Shown: piece after piece, positions 9,717-18,320 of the stretch | Numbering within the stretch: the stretch's first letter is position 1 | How the letters are laid out: each line of letters opens with the position of its first letter | Source of the DNA: an uncultured Mediterraneibacter sp. | GTDB taxonomy: Bacteria > Bacillota > Clostridia > Lachnospirales > Lachnospiraceae | DNA length: 52,606 nucleotides | Assembly (NCBI GenBank): GCA_944377745.1 | Contig: CALWFV010000005.1 | Location: forward strand, 73,876 to 126,481 | Direction: 5' to 3' | The notes under the pieces: model-generated | Told to the model about the DNA's origin: nothing | The model's database searches: none | The model's input: only the letters and a program-made list of their open reading frames with translations | Program-made: the position numbers and the translations under genes

Positions 9717-10916
9717 CTACTTATCGTTTGCTGCTGCTACGCCCGGCAGTTCCTTTCCTTCCAGGAACTCAAGGGAAGCGCCGCCGCCTGTCGAGATGTG
9801 TGTCATCTTGTCGCCGTATCCGAGCTGGTTTACGGCTGCAGCGGAATCACCGCCTCCGATGATCGTAACAGCGTCTGTGTTTGCAAGGGCCTCAGCAACT
9901 GCTTTTGTTCCATCTGCGAACTTCGGCATCTCGAAGCATCCCATCGGTCCGTTCCATACAACTGTTTTTGCTGATTTCACAGCATCAGCATACATTTTTG
10001 CTGTCTCCGGTCCGATATCAAGTCCCATCCATCCGTCCGGGATCTCGTTCTGCGGAACAACCTTTGTATTTGCATCGTTTGAGAATGCGTCTGCCGCAAC
10101 AGAGTCAACAGGAAGAAGAAGTTTTACGCCTTTCTCCTCTGCCTTCTTGATCATGTCAAGAGCATACTGGAGATAATCTTCCTCAAGAAGTGAGGTTCCT
10201 ACGCTTCCGGCCTGTGCTTTTGTAAATGTATAGCACATTCCGCCTCCGATGATCAGTGTGTCTACCTTGTCGAGCAGGTTATTGATAACAGAAATCTTGC
10301 TGGATACTTTGGATCCTCCAAGAATCGCAACGAACGGTCTCTCCGGATTCTCTACTGCGTTTCCGAGGAATTTGATCTCTTTCTCCATCAGGTATCCCAC
10401 AACTGCTGTGTCGACGTATTCTGTAACGCCTACATTTGAGCAGTGAGCTCTGTGAGCTGTACCAAATGCATCGTTTACGAACACATCGCACAGAGAAGCA
10501 AGCTCTTTGGAGAACGCTTCGCCGTTCTTTGTCTCTTCTGCTCTGTAACGTGTATTCTCAAGGAGAACAACTTCTCCGTCCTTCATCTCTTCAACTGCTG
10601 CTTTCGCGTTCGGTCCGACAACCTCCGGATCAGCCGCAAATTTTACTTCCTGGCCAAGGAGCTCGGAAAGTCTGACTGCAACCGGTGCAAGTGAGAGTTC
10701 CGGCTTCGGCTCTCCCTTCGGTTTCCCAAGGTGTGAGCAGAGGATCACTTTGCCGCCGTCGCCGATCAGCTTCTTGATCGTCGGAAGAGCTGCAACGATA
10801 CGTGTCTCATCTGTGATCTTCCCATCCTGAAGCGGTACGTTGAAGTCACATCTTACAAGGACCCTTTTGCCCTTTACATTGATGTCGTCTACTGTTTTTT
10901 TGTTAAGTGCTGCCAT
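9717..10916 (-). CDS. pgk: Phosphoglycerate kinase
   Basis: A 399-residue cytosolic kinase that makes ATP from ADP and 1,3-bisphosphoglycerate. The N-terminal substrate domain shows RCDFNVPL and the basic patch SHLGKPKG. The C-terminal nucleotide domain has [11 protein letters not shown] and the phosphate-binding [11 protein letters not shown] near the end, followed by [13 protein letters not shown]. Length is that of a standard single-domain-pair PGK, not a PGK-TIM fusion. AGGAGG precedes the ATG by eight bases. It follows gap on the same strand after 169 bases, which include a hairpin that may partly end the gap message. Confidence 0.97.
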   Translation of the reverse strand: MAALNKKTVDDINVKGKRVLVRCDFNVPLQDGKITDETRIVAALPTIKKLIGDGGKVILCSHLGKPKGEPKPELSLAPVAVRLSELLGQEVKFAADPEVVGPNAKAAVEEMKDGEVVLLENTRYRAEETKNGEAFSKELASLCDVFVNDAFGTAHRAHCSNVGVTEYVDTAVVGYLMEKEIKFLGNAVENPERPFVAILGGSKVSSKISVINNLLDKVDTLIIGGGMCYTFTKAQAGSVGTSLLEEDYLQYALDMIKKAEEKGVKLLLPVDSVAADAFSNDANTKVVPQNEIPDGWMGLDIGPETAKMYADAVKSAKTVVWNGPMGCFEMPKFADGTKAVAEALANTDAVTIIGGGDSAAAVNQLGYGDKMTHISTGGGASLEFLEGKELPGVAAANDK

Positions 10917-10996
10917 TTTAATAGCCTCCTGATACTTGATATACCATTTGTCTGTGTCCTGCCGGGTTCTCCGCCAGACACATTTTCACTAAATAA

Positions 10997-11023
10997 GGTC
11001 CGGTCCTACAACAAGACCGGACC
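10997..11023 (-). terminator. Hairpin between gap and pgk (attenuating terminator or processing site)
   Basis: Perfect 9-bp arms GGTCCGGTC (10997-11005) and GACCGGACC (11015-11023) with a nine-base loop. On the minus strand only a weak TTATTTAG follows, so read-through into pgk is likely. Such a stem would also protect the 3' end of a processed gap message. Confidence 0.55.
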
Positions 11024-11085
11024 CCATTGTGAGTCAATTATTCAGAATTATCTTCCGAGTGCCTGTCCTCATTCCAACGAATGAA

Positions 11086-12105
11086 TTAAGCCTCAAGCAG
11101 TTTTCCGAAGTATTTGATTGTTCTTACCATCTGGCTTGTGTAAGAGTTCTCGTTGTCATACCATGAAACAACCTGAACCTCTGTTGTGCCGTCGCCAACC
11201 GGAAGAGCCATTGTCTGTGTAGCATCGAACAGAGAACCATATGTCATACCAACGATATCGCTGGAAACGATCTCATCCTCGTTGTATCCATAGGATTCAT
11301 TTGCCGCTGCTTTCATAGCTGCATTGATCTGATCAACTGTTACTTCTCCCTCAACAACTGCTGTCAGGATTGTTGTAGATCCTGTCGGGGTCGGAACTCG
11401 CTGAGCAGATCCGATCAGTTTGCCGTTCAGTTCCGGGATAACAAGGCCGATAGCCTTAGCCGCACCTGTGCTGTTCGGAACGATATTTACAGCTGCTGCA
11501 CGTGATCTTCTCAGGTCACCTTTTCTCTGCGGTCCGTCAAGTGTCATCTGATCACCTGTGTAAGCGTGGATCGTGCACATGATACCGGACTTAACCGGAG
11601 CAAGATCGTTCAGAGCCTTCGCCATCGGAGCCAGGCAGTTTGTTGTACAAGACGCAGCGGAGATGATATCGTCACTCTTTGTAAGAGTCTCGTGGTTTAC
11701 ATTGTAAACGATTGTCGGAAGGTCATTTCCTGCCGGAGCGGAGATGATGACTTTCTTAGCGCCCGCATCGATATGAGCCTGCGCTTTTGCTTTGGATGTG
11801 TAGAATCCTGTACACTCCAGAACTACGTCAACGCCAATCTCTCCCCAGGGGAGTTCCTTTGCGTCAGCCTTTGCATAAATTTTGATCTCTTTTCCGTCGA
11901 CTGTGATGGAATCCTCTCCAGCCTCAACTTTGTCTGCCAGTGCGTATTTGCCCTGTGTTGAGTCATATTTCAGTAAGTGAGCCAGCATCTTCGGAGATGT
12001 AAGGTCGTTGATTGCCACGATCTCAAATCCCTCTGCTCCAAACATCTGTCTGAAAGCGAGACGTCCGATACGTCCAAATCCATTAATCGCTACTTTTACT
12101 GCCAT
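11086..12105 (-). CDS. gap: Glyceraldehyde-3-phosphate dehydrogenase, NAD-type
   Basis: A 339-residue enzyme that oxidises and phosphorylates glyceraldehyde-3-phosphate. The Rossmann motif INGFGRIGR is at the N terminus, and the acidic residue of AINDLT (Asp34) is typical of NAD-specific forms. The catalytic Cys153 lies in [10 protein letters not shown], and WYDNENSYT near the C terminus completes the active site. The phosphate-site signature [14 protein letters not shown] is intact. AGGAGG precedes the ATG. It heads the glycolytic operon and has a clear promoter; two inverted repeats in its leader suggest regulation. Confidence 0.97.
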   Translation of the reverse strand: MAVKVAINGFGRIGRLAFRQMFGAEGFEIVAINDLTSPKMLAHLLKYDSTQGKYALADKVEAGEDSITVDGKEIKIYAKADAKELPWGEIGVDVVLECTGFYTSKAKAQAHIDAGAKKVIISAPAGNDLPTIVYNVNHETLTKSDDIISAASCTTNCLAPMAKALNDLAPVKSGIMCTIHAYTGDQMTLDGPQRKGDLRRSRAAAVNIVPNSTGAAKAIGLVIPELNGKLIGSAQRVPTPTGSTTILTAVVEGEVTVDQINAAMKAAANESYGYNEDEIVSSDIVGMTYGSLFDATQTMALPVGDGTTEVQVVSWYDNENSYTSQMVRTIKYFGKLLEA

Positions 12106-12137
12106 GATTAATTCCTCCTAAAAGTTTAAAAAATATT

Positions 12138-12196
12138 TGACTGTAAGCCAGTCATGGCAATGAATCCTTAGCACCCCATGATTGTTAAGGATTCAT
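12138..12196. promoter_or_regulatory. Two inverted repeats in the gap leader (operator or leader hairpins)
   Basis: ATGAATCCTTA (12160-12170) and TAAGGATTCAT (12186-12196) are perfect 11-bp arms just downstream of the gap -10 box. A second short hairpin, TGACTG/CAGTCA (12138-12143 and 12149-12154), follows. On the minus strand it is trailed by AAATATTTTTT, which gives it the look of a weak intrinsic terminator ahead of gap. CggR controls gapA operons in bacilli, but no cggR gene is visible here. Confidence 0.5.
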
Positions 12197-12207
12197 CAAC
12201 TAGAATA

Positions 12208-12236
12208 ATTGTACTAAACCGGAAACAAAAATTCAA
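12208..12236 (-). promoter_or_regulatory. Promoter of the glycolytic operon
   Basis: TTGAAT (complement of 12231-12236), a 17-base spacer and TACAAT (complement of 12208-12213) on the minus strand. The predicted start near 12200 leaves a leader of about 95 bases before gap. Confidence 0.7.
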
Positions 12237-12284
12237 GTCTAAAATGTATTTTTATACAGATATTACATTTCATTCCTGCTGATC

Positions 12285-13355
12285 TTATCTTATTGTTCCG
12301 CCTCCGAGAACATATTCTCCGTCATAGAGTACCACCGCCTGTCCCGGGGTCACCGCACGGATGGGTTCCTCAAAGGTGCAGGTAATCTCATCTGTTCCCG
12401 TTTTCTCCACGATGCACCAGGCTCCTTTGTGATTATACCGTATCTTCGCAAACACTCTCCTGGACTCCGGAAGATCCGGCACCGACATAAAATTCAGCTG
12501 ATCCGCTTTCAGTATCCGGGTCAGGGATTCCTCATAGGTTCCGACGACTACCTCGTTGGTCTCCGGACGGATCTCAAGGACAAATGCCGGGGATCCCAGC
12601 GCAAGCCCCAGACCTTTTCTCTGTCCCACCGTATAGTGGATGATCCCCTTATGACGGCCCAGTACTTTCCCCTGAGGCGTCACAAAGTTTCCCTCCCGGA
12701 TTTCCTTTTCCGTCGCCTCCTCGATAAAAGAGGCGTAATCTCCGTCGGGGACGAAACAGATATCCTGGCTGTCCGGCTTGTCTGCCACCTGAAGCCCCAG
12801 ATCCGCTGCAAACCGGCGGATCTGTTCTTTGGAATATTCCCCGTCCGGCATCAGAGTCCTGCTCAGCTGGTCCTGGGTCAGATTGTAGAGCGCGTATGTC
12901 TGATCCTTTCCCGGTACGGAGGCACGACGGAGCGCATATCTGCCGTTTTCAAGCTGCTCGATCCTGGCATAATGCCCCGTAGCGATATAGTCTGCTCCAA
13001 TAGAAATACTCCTGTTCAGGAGCGCTTCCCACTTAACATACCGGTTGCACGCGATACAGGGGTTGGGTGTGCGGCCGTTCAGATATTCTTCGGTGAAATA
13101 ATCGATCACCTGCTTTTTGAACTCTTCCTTAAAGTTCATCACATAATACGGAATATCCAGCGCAGCCGCCACTCTTCTCGCGTCCTCCACGGCGCTCAGC
13201 CCGCAGCACCCCCCGTTCTCCTCCACGGAACAGGCGTCCTCATCCTGCCAGATCTGCATGGTGACGCCGATCACATCATATCCCTGCTTTTTCAAAAGCC
13301 ATGCCGCCACAGAAGAATCCACTCCGCCCGACATGCCGACCACGACTCTGCTCAT
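12285..13355 (-). CDS. mnmA: tRNA-specific 2-thiouridylase MnmA
   Basis: A 356-residue enzyme that adds sulfur to the wobble uridine of Lys, Glu and Gln tRNAs. The PP-loop GMSGGVDSSVAA (7-18) binds ATP. The two redox-active cysteines are Cys100 in TPNPCIACN and Cys200 in SQDICFVPDGD. A C-terminal beta-barrel domain (about 290-356) completes the usual layout. Its ATG overlaps the iscU stop by one base (TGATG), so translation is probably coupled. The ribosome site AGGAG lies inside the codons for the acidic tail of IscU. As the last gene of iscR-iscS-iscU-mnmA it most likely receives sulfur from the adjacent cysteine desulfurase. Confidence 0.95.
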   Translation of the reverse strand: MSRVVVGMSGGVDSSVAAWLLKKQGYDVIGVTMQIWQDEDACSVEENGGCCGLSAVEDARRVAAALDIPYYVMNFKEEFKKQVIDYFTEEYLNGRTPNPCIACNRYVKWEALLNRSISIGADYIATGHYARIEQLENGRYALRRASVPGKDQTYALYNLTQDQLSRTLMPDGEYSKEQIRRFAADLGLQVADKPDSQDICFVPDGDYASFIEEATEKEIREGNFVTPQGKVLGRHKGIIHYTVGQRKGLGLALGSPAFVLEIRPETNEVVVGTYEESLTRILKADQLNFMSVPDLPESRRVFAKIRYNHKGAWCIVEKTGTDEITCTFEEPIRAVTPGQAVVLYDGEYVLGGGTIR

Positions 13356-13798
13356 CAGTACTCCTCTTCTTCCTCTTCCTCATCTTCATGAATATCAGAC
13401 TTCGGTTTCTCCAGTCCCTCGATCTTGATTCCGTTCTTTTCCGCATAATCCCAGAGAGCTGCGTGAATCGCTTCTTCCGCAAGGAGTGAGCAGTGTACTT
13501 TCACCGGCGGGAGTCCGTCCAGAGCTTCCATAACCGCTCTGTTCGTCACCTGCATCGCTTCCTGGATATTTTTCCCTTTCACCAGTTCTGTTGCCATACT
13601 GGATGTAGCTATTGCCGCACCGCATCCGAAAGTCTTGAATTTTACATCCCGGATGATCTGGTTCTCATCAATATCAAGATAGATCCTCATGATATCACCG
13701 CATTTTGCATTTCCCACAGTTCCAACTCCACTGGCGTTGTCGATCTCCCCCACATTTCTCGGATGCTGGAAATGATCCATTACTTTCTCTGTATACAT
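13355..13798 (-). CDS. iscU: IscU/NifU-type Fe-S cluster scaffold
   Basis: A 147-residue scaffold on which Fe-S clusters are assembled. The three ligand cysteines are Cys33 (KCGDIM, followed by the exchange-promoting Asp35), Cys59 (FGCGAAIATSS) and Cys103 (VHCSLLAEEA). This pattern is the NifU N-terminal/IscU type; the separate NifU C-terminal domain is absent. The last 15 residues are almost all acidic, ending in six Glu and a Tyr, which is unusual. Those GAA/GAG codons also supply the Shine-Dalgarno of mnmA. It lies 33 bases after iscS. Confidence 0.94.
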   Translation of the reverse strand: MYTEKVMDHFQHPRNVGEIDNASGVGTVGNAKCGDIMRIYLDIDENQIIRDVKFKTFGCGAAIATSSMATELVKGKNIQEAMQVTNRAVMEALDGLPPVKVHCSLLAEEAIHAALWDYAEKNGIKIEGLEKPKSDIHEDEEEEEEEY

Positions 13799-13831
13799 AA
13801 TTTCTGTTCCTCCATCTCTTTTCAGTACTGT

Positions 13832-15019
13832 TTATTTATTTTTCTGTTTTTTTAAAAAATCCTCATACAAAGGAGACATGCTCCTGAGCTGAGCCACGAT
13901 TTCCTTAAGGCAGTCCACAGTATAATCCAGGTCCTCTTTCGTCGTCTCCGCTCCCAGTGTCAGTCTCAAAGAACCATGCGCAATCTCATGGGGCAGTCCG
14001 ATCGCAAGAAGCACGTGGGACGGATCTAATGACCCGGAGGTGCAGGCTGAACCGCTGGACGCACAGATTCCTTTCATATCCAGCATGATCAGAAGGGATT
14101 CTCCCTCAATGTACTGGAAACTGAAGTTCACGTTATTCGGAAGTCTCTTTACCCGGTCGCCGTTCAGCCTGCAGTATGGGATTTCCTCCTCGATCCTGCG
14201 GATCATATGATCTCTGAGCTCTTTCTCCTTCGCAGTCCGCTCCTGCATCGTCGTCGCCGCAAGTTCCACGGCTTTTCCCAGTCCAACAATCCCGGGAACA
14301 TTCTCCGTACCGGCACGACGCTTTCTCTCCTGAGCTCCTCCGTGTATGAAGGAACGGATCTTCACTCCTTTTCTGATATAGAGGAACCCGATCCCTTTTG
14401 GTCCATTCAGTTTATGTCCGCTGGCGCTGAGCATATCGATATGACACTCATCCACGTTGATCGGCACCTGCGCAAACGCCTGAACCGCATCTGTATGGAA
14501 CAGGACACCGTGCCTGTGTACGACCTCTCCAATCTCACGGATTGGCTGGATCGTCCCGATCTCATTGTTGGCAAACATGATGCTGACCAGGATCGTATCC
14601 GGACGGATCGCCGCCTCAACAGCAGCCGGGTCCACCAGTCCGTTTTCATCCACATCCAGATAAGTCACCTCATATCCTCTCTTTTCCAGATACTCACAGG
14701 TGTGAAGGATCGCGTGATGCTCGATCCTGCTGGTGACGATATGTTTCCCTTTTGACCCATACGCTTCCGCCGTCGCTGTCAGCGCCCAGTTATCGGATTC
14801 TGTCCCTCCCGCGGTAAAATAGATCTCGTTCGCCTTAGCGCCAAGCACTCCCGCTATGATCTCTCTCTGCTTTGTGAGTACTTCTTTATTCCCAGATGCA
14901 AATCCATACACACTGGATGGATTCCCGTAATTTTCTGTAAAGTACGGCAGCATGGCTTCCACCACTTCCGGCGCTGTCCTCGTTGTCGCCGCATTGTCAA
15001 GATAGATCAGTCTGTCCAT
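13832..15019 (-). CDS. iscS: Cysteine desulfurase, IscS/NifS type
   Basis: A 395-residue PLP enzyme that takes sulfur from cysteine and hands it to IscU and MnmA. The N terminus YLDNAATT and the PLP lysine motif SASGHKLNGPKG are clear. The catalytic Cys sits in the loop ASSGSACTSGS, a group I (NifS/IscS) loop, not the SufS type. The downstream SLRLTLG motif is also present. I start at the ATG at 15019, eight bases after AGAGGAGG; seven further upstream codons are open but would place the ribosome site inside the gene. It is the second gene of the isc operon, 71 bases after iscR. Confidence 0.95.
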   Translation of the reverse strand: MDRLIYLDNAATTRTAPEVVEAMLPYFTENYGNPSSVYGFASGNKEVLTKQREIIAGVLGAKANEIYFTAGGTESDNWALTATAEAYGSKGKHIVTSRIEHHAILHTCEYLEKRGYEVTYLDVDENGLVDPAAVEAAIRPDTILVSIMFANNEIGTIQPIREIGEVVHRHGVLFHTDAVQAFAQVPINVDECHIDMLSASGHKLNGPKGIGFLYIRKGVKIRSFIHGGAQERKRRAGTENVPGIVGLGKAVELAATTMQERTAKEKELRDHMIRRIEEEIPYCRLNGDRVKRLPNNVNFSFQYIEGESLLIMLDMKGICASSGSACTSGSLDPSHVLLAIGLPHEIAHGSLRLTLGAETTKEDLDYTVDCLKEIVAQLRSMSPLYEDFLKKQKNK

Positions 15020-15090
15020 CTTTTCATACCTCCTCTGCATTTATCCTGAAATAATTTTTCTCTTCTGTTTCCAAACTCCGGCTATTCCGT

Positions 15091-15522
15091 TTACTCCGGA
15101 TTTTTCTTCCGGCTCTCCTCAACGAGCTGGTCAAGCCGGATCTCGTCTACTGTCCGGTTGATGCTCTCATTGATCCGTTTCCAGACATATTTTGTCACAC
15201 AGCTGTCCGCCGCTCTGCAGGCCCCATCAGGGTCAAGTCCGGCACAGTCCACCGGATCCAGCTTCCCCTCCAGTGCCCTGAGCACGTCTCCCACGGAGAT
15301 CTCTTTCGCATCCCGCGCCAGCACATAGCCGCCGCCTGCCCCGCGGATACTCCTGACAATTCCGGCCTTTTTCAGCATGGCCATAAGCTGTTCCAGATAG
15401 CGTTCCGACAGATCCTGCCTGTCCGAAATATTTGTGATCGACACCGGGGTGCCGCCGCTGCTGTGCACAGCCAGATCGATCAGCGCGCGCAGGCCATATC
15501 TTCCTTTGGTTGAGAGCTTCAC
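15091..15522 (-). CDS. iscR: Rrf2-family [2Fe-2S] transcription regulator, IscR-like
   Basis: A 143-residue regulator. The N-terminal winged helix (1-70) starts MKLSTKGRYGLRAL and contains the recognition segment around LSERYLEQLM. Three cysteines, Cys93, Cys102 and Cys108, are spaced like the [2Fe-2S] ligands of IscR, so it probably senses cluster supply and controls its own operon. Translation begins at a GTG; AAGGTGA is three to five bases before it and no better ATG exists. The palindrome at 15547-15563 just upstream is the obvious binding site. It is the first gene of iscR-iscS-iscU-mnmA. Confidence 0.92.
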   Translation of the reverse strand: MKLSTKGRYGLRALIDLAVHSSGGTPVSITNISDRQDLSERYLEQLMAMLKKAGIVRSIRGAGGGYVLARDAKEISVGDVLRALEGKLDPVDCAGLDPDGACRAADSCVTKYVWKRINESINRTVDEIRLDQLVEESRKKNPE

Positions 15523-15546
15523 TTTCTCACCTTCCCATTTTTATTT

Positions 15547-15563
15547 CCTAGTACTTTACTAGG
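15547..15563. promoter_or_regulatory. Probable IscR operator
   Basis: A perfect palindrome, CCTAGTA-ctt-TACTAGG, with 7-bp arms. It sits about 13 bases downstream of the iscR -10 box, that is at about +8 to +24, where a bound repressor would block initiation or escape. Rrf2 regulators commonly bind sites of this form. Confidence 0.7.
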
Positions 15564-15575
15564 TTTTACTTTTGT

Positions 15576-15604
15576 AGGATATCACTCTCTCCCGGTTCTG
15601 TCAA
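15576..15604 (-). promoter_or_regulatory. Promoter of the isc operon
   Basis: TTGACA (complement of 15599-15604), a 17-base spacer and TATCCT (complement of 15576-15581). The -35 is perfect and the -10 matches four of six positions. It points toward iscR. Confidence 0.65.
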
Positions 15605-15663
15605 CCCATTTTCCGGCATAATTATCAATAATCAGGTAAACTATACTTTGCGAGAGGTATTAT

Positions 15664-17016
15664 ATGTCTGTAAAACACAAATTACTCCGCGGAACCCTTG
15701 TCCTCACAGCCGCTGGCCTTTTAAGCCGTCTTATGGGCTTTTTCTTTCGGATCTTTCTCAGCCATGCTTTCGGCGAAGAAAATGTGGGACTCTACCAGCT
15801 TATTTTTCCCGTTTACAGTCTCTGTCTCGCCCTGGGAACTTCCGGCATACAGACCGCCCTTTCCAGAACTGTGGCCAGAAAGATCTCTCTCGGAAAATCC
15901 GGTGAAGCCAGGACCGCTCTCTGCATCGCTCTGGCGCTTACTATAACATTCTCTGTCGCCGAATTACTCTTTATCCAGCGCTATGCCGGCATAATCGCTT
16001 CTCGTTTTCTTGGGGACCCGCGCTGCGAAGAACTGCTCCTTATCATCTCCTATGCACTTCCCTGTGCGTCCATCCACAGCTGTATCTGCGGATACAGCTA
16101 CGGGATACAGAAGACCCGGCTCCCGGCTCTCTCTCAGCTGATCGAGCAGACAGCCCGTATCTTTTCGGTTATCCTGCTCTTTTCTCTGTTCAGCAGAGGA
16201 GGGGACACTCCTTCCATCACCCTTGCCGCAGCAGGCATTGTAATCGGGGAACTTGCCTCCGCACTCTTCTCTGTACGTTTTTTTCCACGGCGGAAAGAGC
16301 ACCGTCCGCGCTCTCTCATACATATTGCCGGAAATACAGGCCGGGAACTGTTTGCGCTTTCCCTTCCTCTCACGGCAAACCGGGCCTGTGTCACACTGCT
16401 CCAGAGCGTAGAAGCCGCCTCGATCCCCGCGAAACTGAAGCTGTGCAGTCAAAATACAAGCGAAGCCCTCGTCCTCTACGGAGTCCTCACTGGCATGGCG
16501 CTTCCATGCATCCTTTTCCCTTCTGCCATCACCAATTCAGTAGGCGTCATGCTGATGCCTGCTGTGGCGGAAAAGCAGGCTTCGGGGAGCAGGACCGGCA
16601 TGGCCGCCCTGATCATGAAAGCCGCCGGAAGCTGCTTTATACTCGGGCTTGCATGCTGCCTTTTTTTCCTGATCTTTGGTCCTTTTATCGGGATATTTCT
16701 GTTCCACAGTGAGACTTCCGGGAAGTTCATCGTCACCCTTGCCTGGATCTGTCCCTTTCTCTATACCAACTCTGCCCTCATAAGCACGATCAACGGGCTG
16801 GGAAAGACATTCTGGACGTTTCTGATCAACGTCCTGGGTCTCACAGTACGCATCACCAGTGTATTCTTCGCCATTCCTGTATTCGGGATGCAGGGCTACC
16901 TCTGGGGACTTCTCGCCAGCCAGTTTGTCGTAACTCTCCTCTCATGCTTCGCTCTGTGGATCACCACAGCCGATTCAAAAAAAACAGAAAAAGCCCCGCA
17001 GATCACTGCGGGGTAA
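15664..17016 (+). CDS. SpoVB-like lipid flippase (MATE/MOP superfamily)
   Basis: A 450-residue polytopic membrane protein with about 12-14 hydrophobic segments. The N terminus GTLVLTAAGLLSRLMGFFFR with the following FGEENVGLYQL is typical of the SpoVB/MurJ-like polysaccharide flippase group. Proteins of this group flip lipid-linked precursors; SpoVB in Bacillus works in spore cortex synthesis. It is somewhat shorter than B. subtilis SpoVB (about 518). AGAGG lies six bases before the ATG. A TATACT (15642-15647) lies upstream without a convincing -35, so a sporulation sigma factor is possible but not shown. Its last codons overlap the terminator of the convergent gene. Confidence 0.8.
   Translation: MSVKHKLLRGTLVLTAAGLLSRLMGFFFRIFLSHAFGEENVGLYQLIFPVYSLCLALGTSGIQTALSRTVARKISLGKSGEARTALCIALALTITFSVAELLFIQRYAGIIASRFLGDPRCEELLLIISYALPCASIHSCICGYSYGIQKTRLPALSQLIEQTARIFSVILLFSLFSRGGDTPSITLAAAGIVIGELASALFSVRFFPRRKEHRPRSLIHIAGNTGRELFALSLPLTANRACVTLLQSVEAASIPAKLKLCSQNTSEALVLYGVLTGMALPCILFPSAITNSVGVMLMPAVAEKQASGSRTGMAALIMKAAGSCFILGLACCLFFLIFGPFIGIFLFHSETSGKFIVTLAWICPFLYTNSALISTINGLGKTFWTFLINVLGLTVRITSVFFAIPVFGMQGYLWGLLASQFVVTLLSCFALWITTADSKKTEKAPQITAG
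16994..17013 (-). terminator. Terminator of the SpoIIM-like gene, embedded in the 3' end of the flippase gene
   Basis: CCCCGCAG (16994-17001) and CTGCGGGG (17006-17013) pair perfectly around ATCA. On the minus strand the stem is followed by CTTTTTCTGTTTTTTT, an ideal U tract. The same bases encode the final residues and precede the stop of the plus-strand flippase gene. Confidence 0.8.
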
Positions 17017-17093
17017 TACCTCCATACGCTTTTTTGCACACTGACTATACTGGCTGACTCGGAGACAGCCGTAATAAGGCAGTACGATCCGAC

Positions 17094-17633
17094 CTACAGA
17101 GTAGAGAGGAACGCCCTTACAATCGAAGGGTTTACATAAATTTCCATCAGTATTCCCATAGCAAGCGCCATCACGACAAACAGCGTCTTCTGCCTGTTCC
17201 ACCGGCTTCCCGGATAAGACCAGCAGTACCACAACAAGATCAGATATGCGGGAATATAAAAAACAAACTGGGGAAAGATGCCTGCTATACAGAGAAAACT
17301 CCCTCTGATCCCCATACTCAGAACAGCTGTGGAGATCAGAATTCCTGCCGAAATGCCCGTCCAAATCAAAAACAGGGCTGCCGCAGCTCTTCTCATTTTT
17401 GTCATGGAGAGGGCAAGCACAGTGAGAAACGGCAGAATCCTGATCCTAAGCAGATACCAGAGATAGTCTCTTGCGACGATCTTTACAGTCTGAAACTGAT
17501 TCAGAAAATAATCGCTGAATATTCCCGGCTCAGCTGAATATTTCTTTGCCAGCAGGTTCACACAGAGCACTCCAAGCAGAAATCCCGGCATAAACAAGGC
17601 AAAAAGCTGCTTTCTGGAATGAAGTATCTTCAA
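17094..17633 (-). CDS. SpoIIM-like membrane protein
   Basis: A 179-residue protein with five or six hydrophobic segments: after a short basic N terminus, segments lie at about 10-30, 60-76, 82-108, 112-136 and 148-168. The internal SMGIRGSFLCIAGIFPQF block and the C-terminal EIYVNPSIVRAFL resemble the SpoIIM/DUF95 family, whose founding member helps engulfment in sporulation. The neighbourhood supports this: in Clostridia a Nudix hydrolase gene often precedes spoIIM, as here. Translation starts at TTG, with GGAGG seven bases upstream. It lies 58 bases after the Nudix gene and ends at a strong terminator. The assignment is by pattern only. Confidence 0.6.
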   Translation of the reverse strand: MKILHSRKQLFALFMPGFLLGVLCVNLLAKKYSAEPGIFSDYFLNQFQTVKIVARDYLWYLLRIRILPFLTVLALSMTKMRRAAAALFLIWTGISAGILISTAVLSMGIRGSFLCIAGIFPQFVFYIPAYLILLWYCWSYPGSRWNRQKTLFVVMALAMGILMEIYVNPSIVRAFLSTL

Positions 17634-17691
17634 GACGGTTCCTCCCTCAGTTAAGATAGTTCATTATATGCCGGGACTTTCTATTTATTCG

Positions 17692-18234
17692 TCATTTCCT
17701 GTTATATTTTGTGTCATAAGCCAGGAGAGAAGAAATAGTCTTCGCATCCTCGATCTCCCCTGAAAAGATCTTCTCTTTCAGTTCATCAATCGTATACGCC
17801 TGAAGTTCGATAAATTCATCTTCATCCAGATGCTGCTTCGAAGGAATCAGATCCCGTGCCACATACACCTCGATCCGCTCGTTGCAGAAGGCGACTGTTG
17901 TGTGCAGATTAATAAGCCACTCAAGATTTTCGCATCGGTATCCTGTCTCTTCCTCCAGTTCACGGGAAGCGCACCGGATCCCCGGCTCGTCCGCTTTATC
18001 AAGCGCTCCTGCGGGGATTTCGAGAGTATATCTCTCCAGGGCATTCCGGTACTGCCTGACCATCAGGATCTTTCCGTCCGGCAGGACCGGCACCACCGCC
18101 GCCGCTCCTTTATGCTTTATAAAATCCCAGATCACCGTATGATCTCCGTTGATCTCCATCGTATCCTGATAGAAATCTATGATCTTGCCTTTAAATTTTA
18201 ATTCGCGGTCCAGTCGTCTGATCTTATCGCTCAT
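17692..18234 (-). CDS. Nudix hydrolase, ADP-ribose pyrophosphatase-like
   Basis: A 180-residue Nudix enzyme. The Nudix box spans about residues 77-100 and ends RELEEETGY; it has one more residue than the canonical spacing between the first Gly and the first Glu. The downstream acidic segment DEDEFIELQAYT and the N-terminal beta region are as in ADP-ribose pyrophosphatases, which cleave ADP-ribose to AMP and ribose-5-phosphate with Mg2+. The exact substrate is an inference. The ATG follows an AGGAG-rich leader. It probably forms a unit with the SpoIIM-like gene downstream; ribonuclease Y upstream is separated by a terminator. Confidence 0.85.
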   Translation of the reverse strand: MSDKIRRLDRELKFKGKIIDFYQDTMEINGDHTVIWDFIKHKGAAAVVPVLPDGKILMVRQYRNALERYTLEIPAGALDKADEPGIRCASRELEEETGYRCENLEWLINLHTTVAFCNERIEVYVARDLIPSKQHLDEDEFIELQAYTIDELKEKIFSGEIEDAKTISSLLAYDTKYNRK

Positions 18235-18275
18235 TTTTTTCTCTCCTCTCCTACATCTCTTTTTCCATTTAAGAA

Positions 18276-18299
18276 AGCCCTCGTCTTACGACAAGGGCT
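18276..18299 (-). terminator. Terminator after ribonuclease Y
   Basis: AGCCCTCGTC/GACAAGGGCT pair over ten positions around TTAC; the single mismatch becomes a G-U pair in the minus-strand RNA. A short U-rich stretch (TTTCTT) follows. It lies about 20 bases after the rny stop. Confidence 0.65.
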
Positions 18300-18320
18300 G
18301 TATCTTCTTTTTGTTATGAT

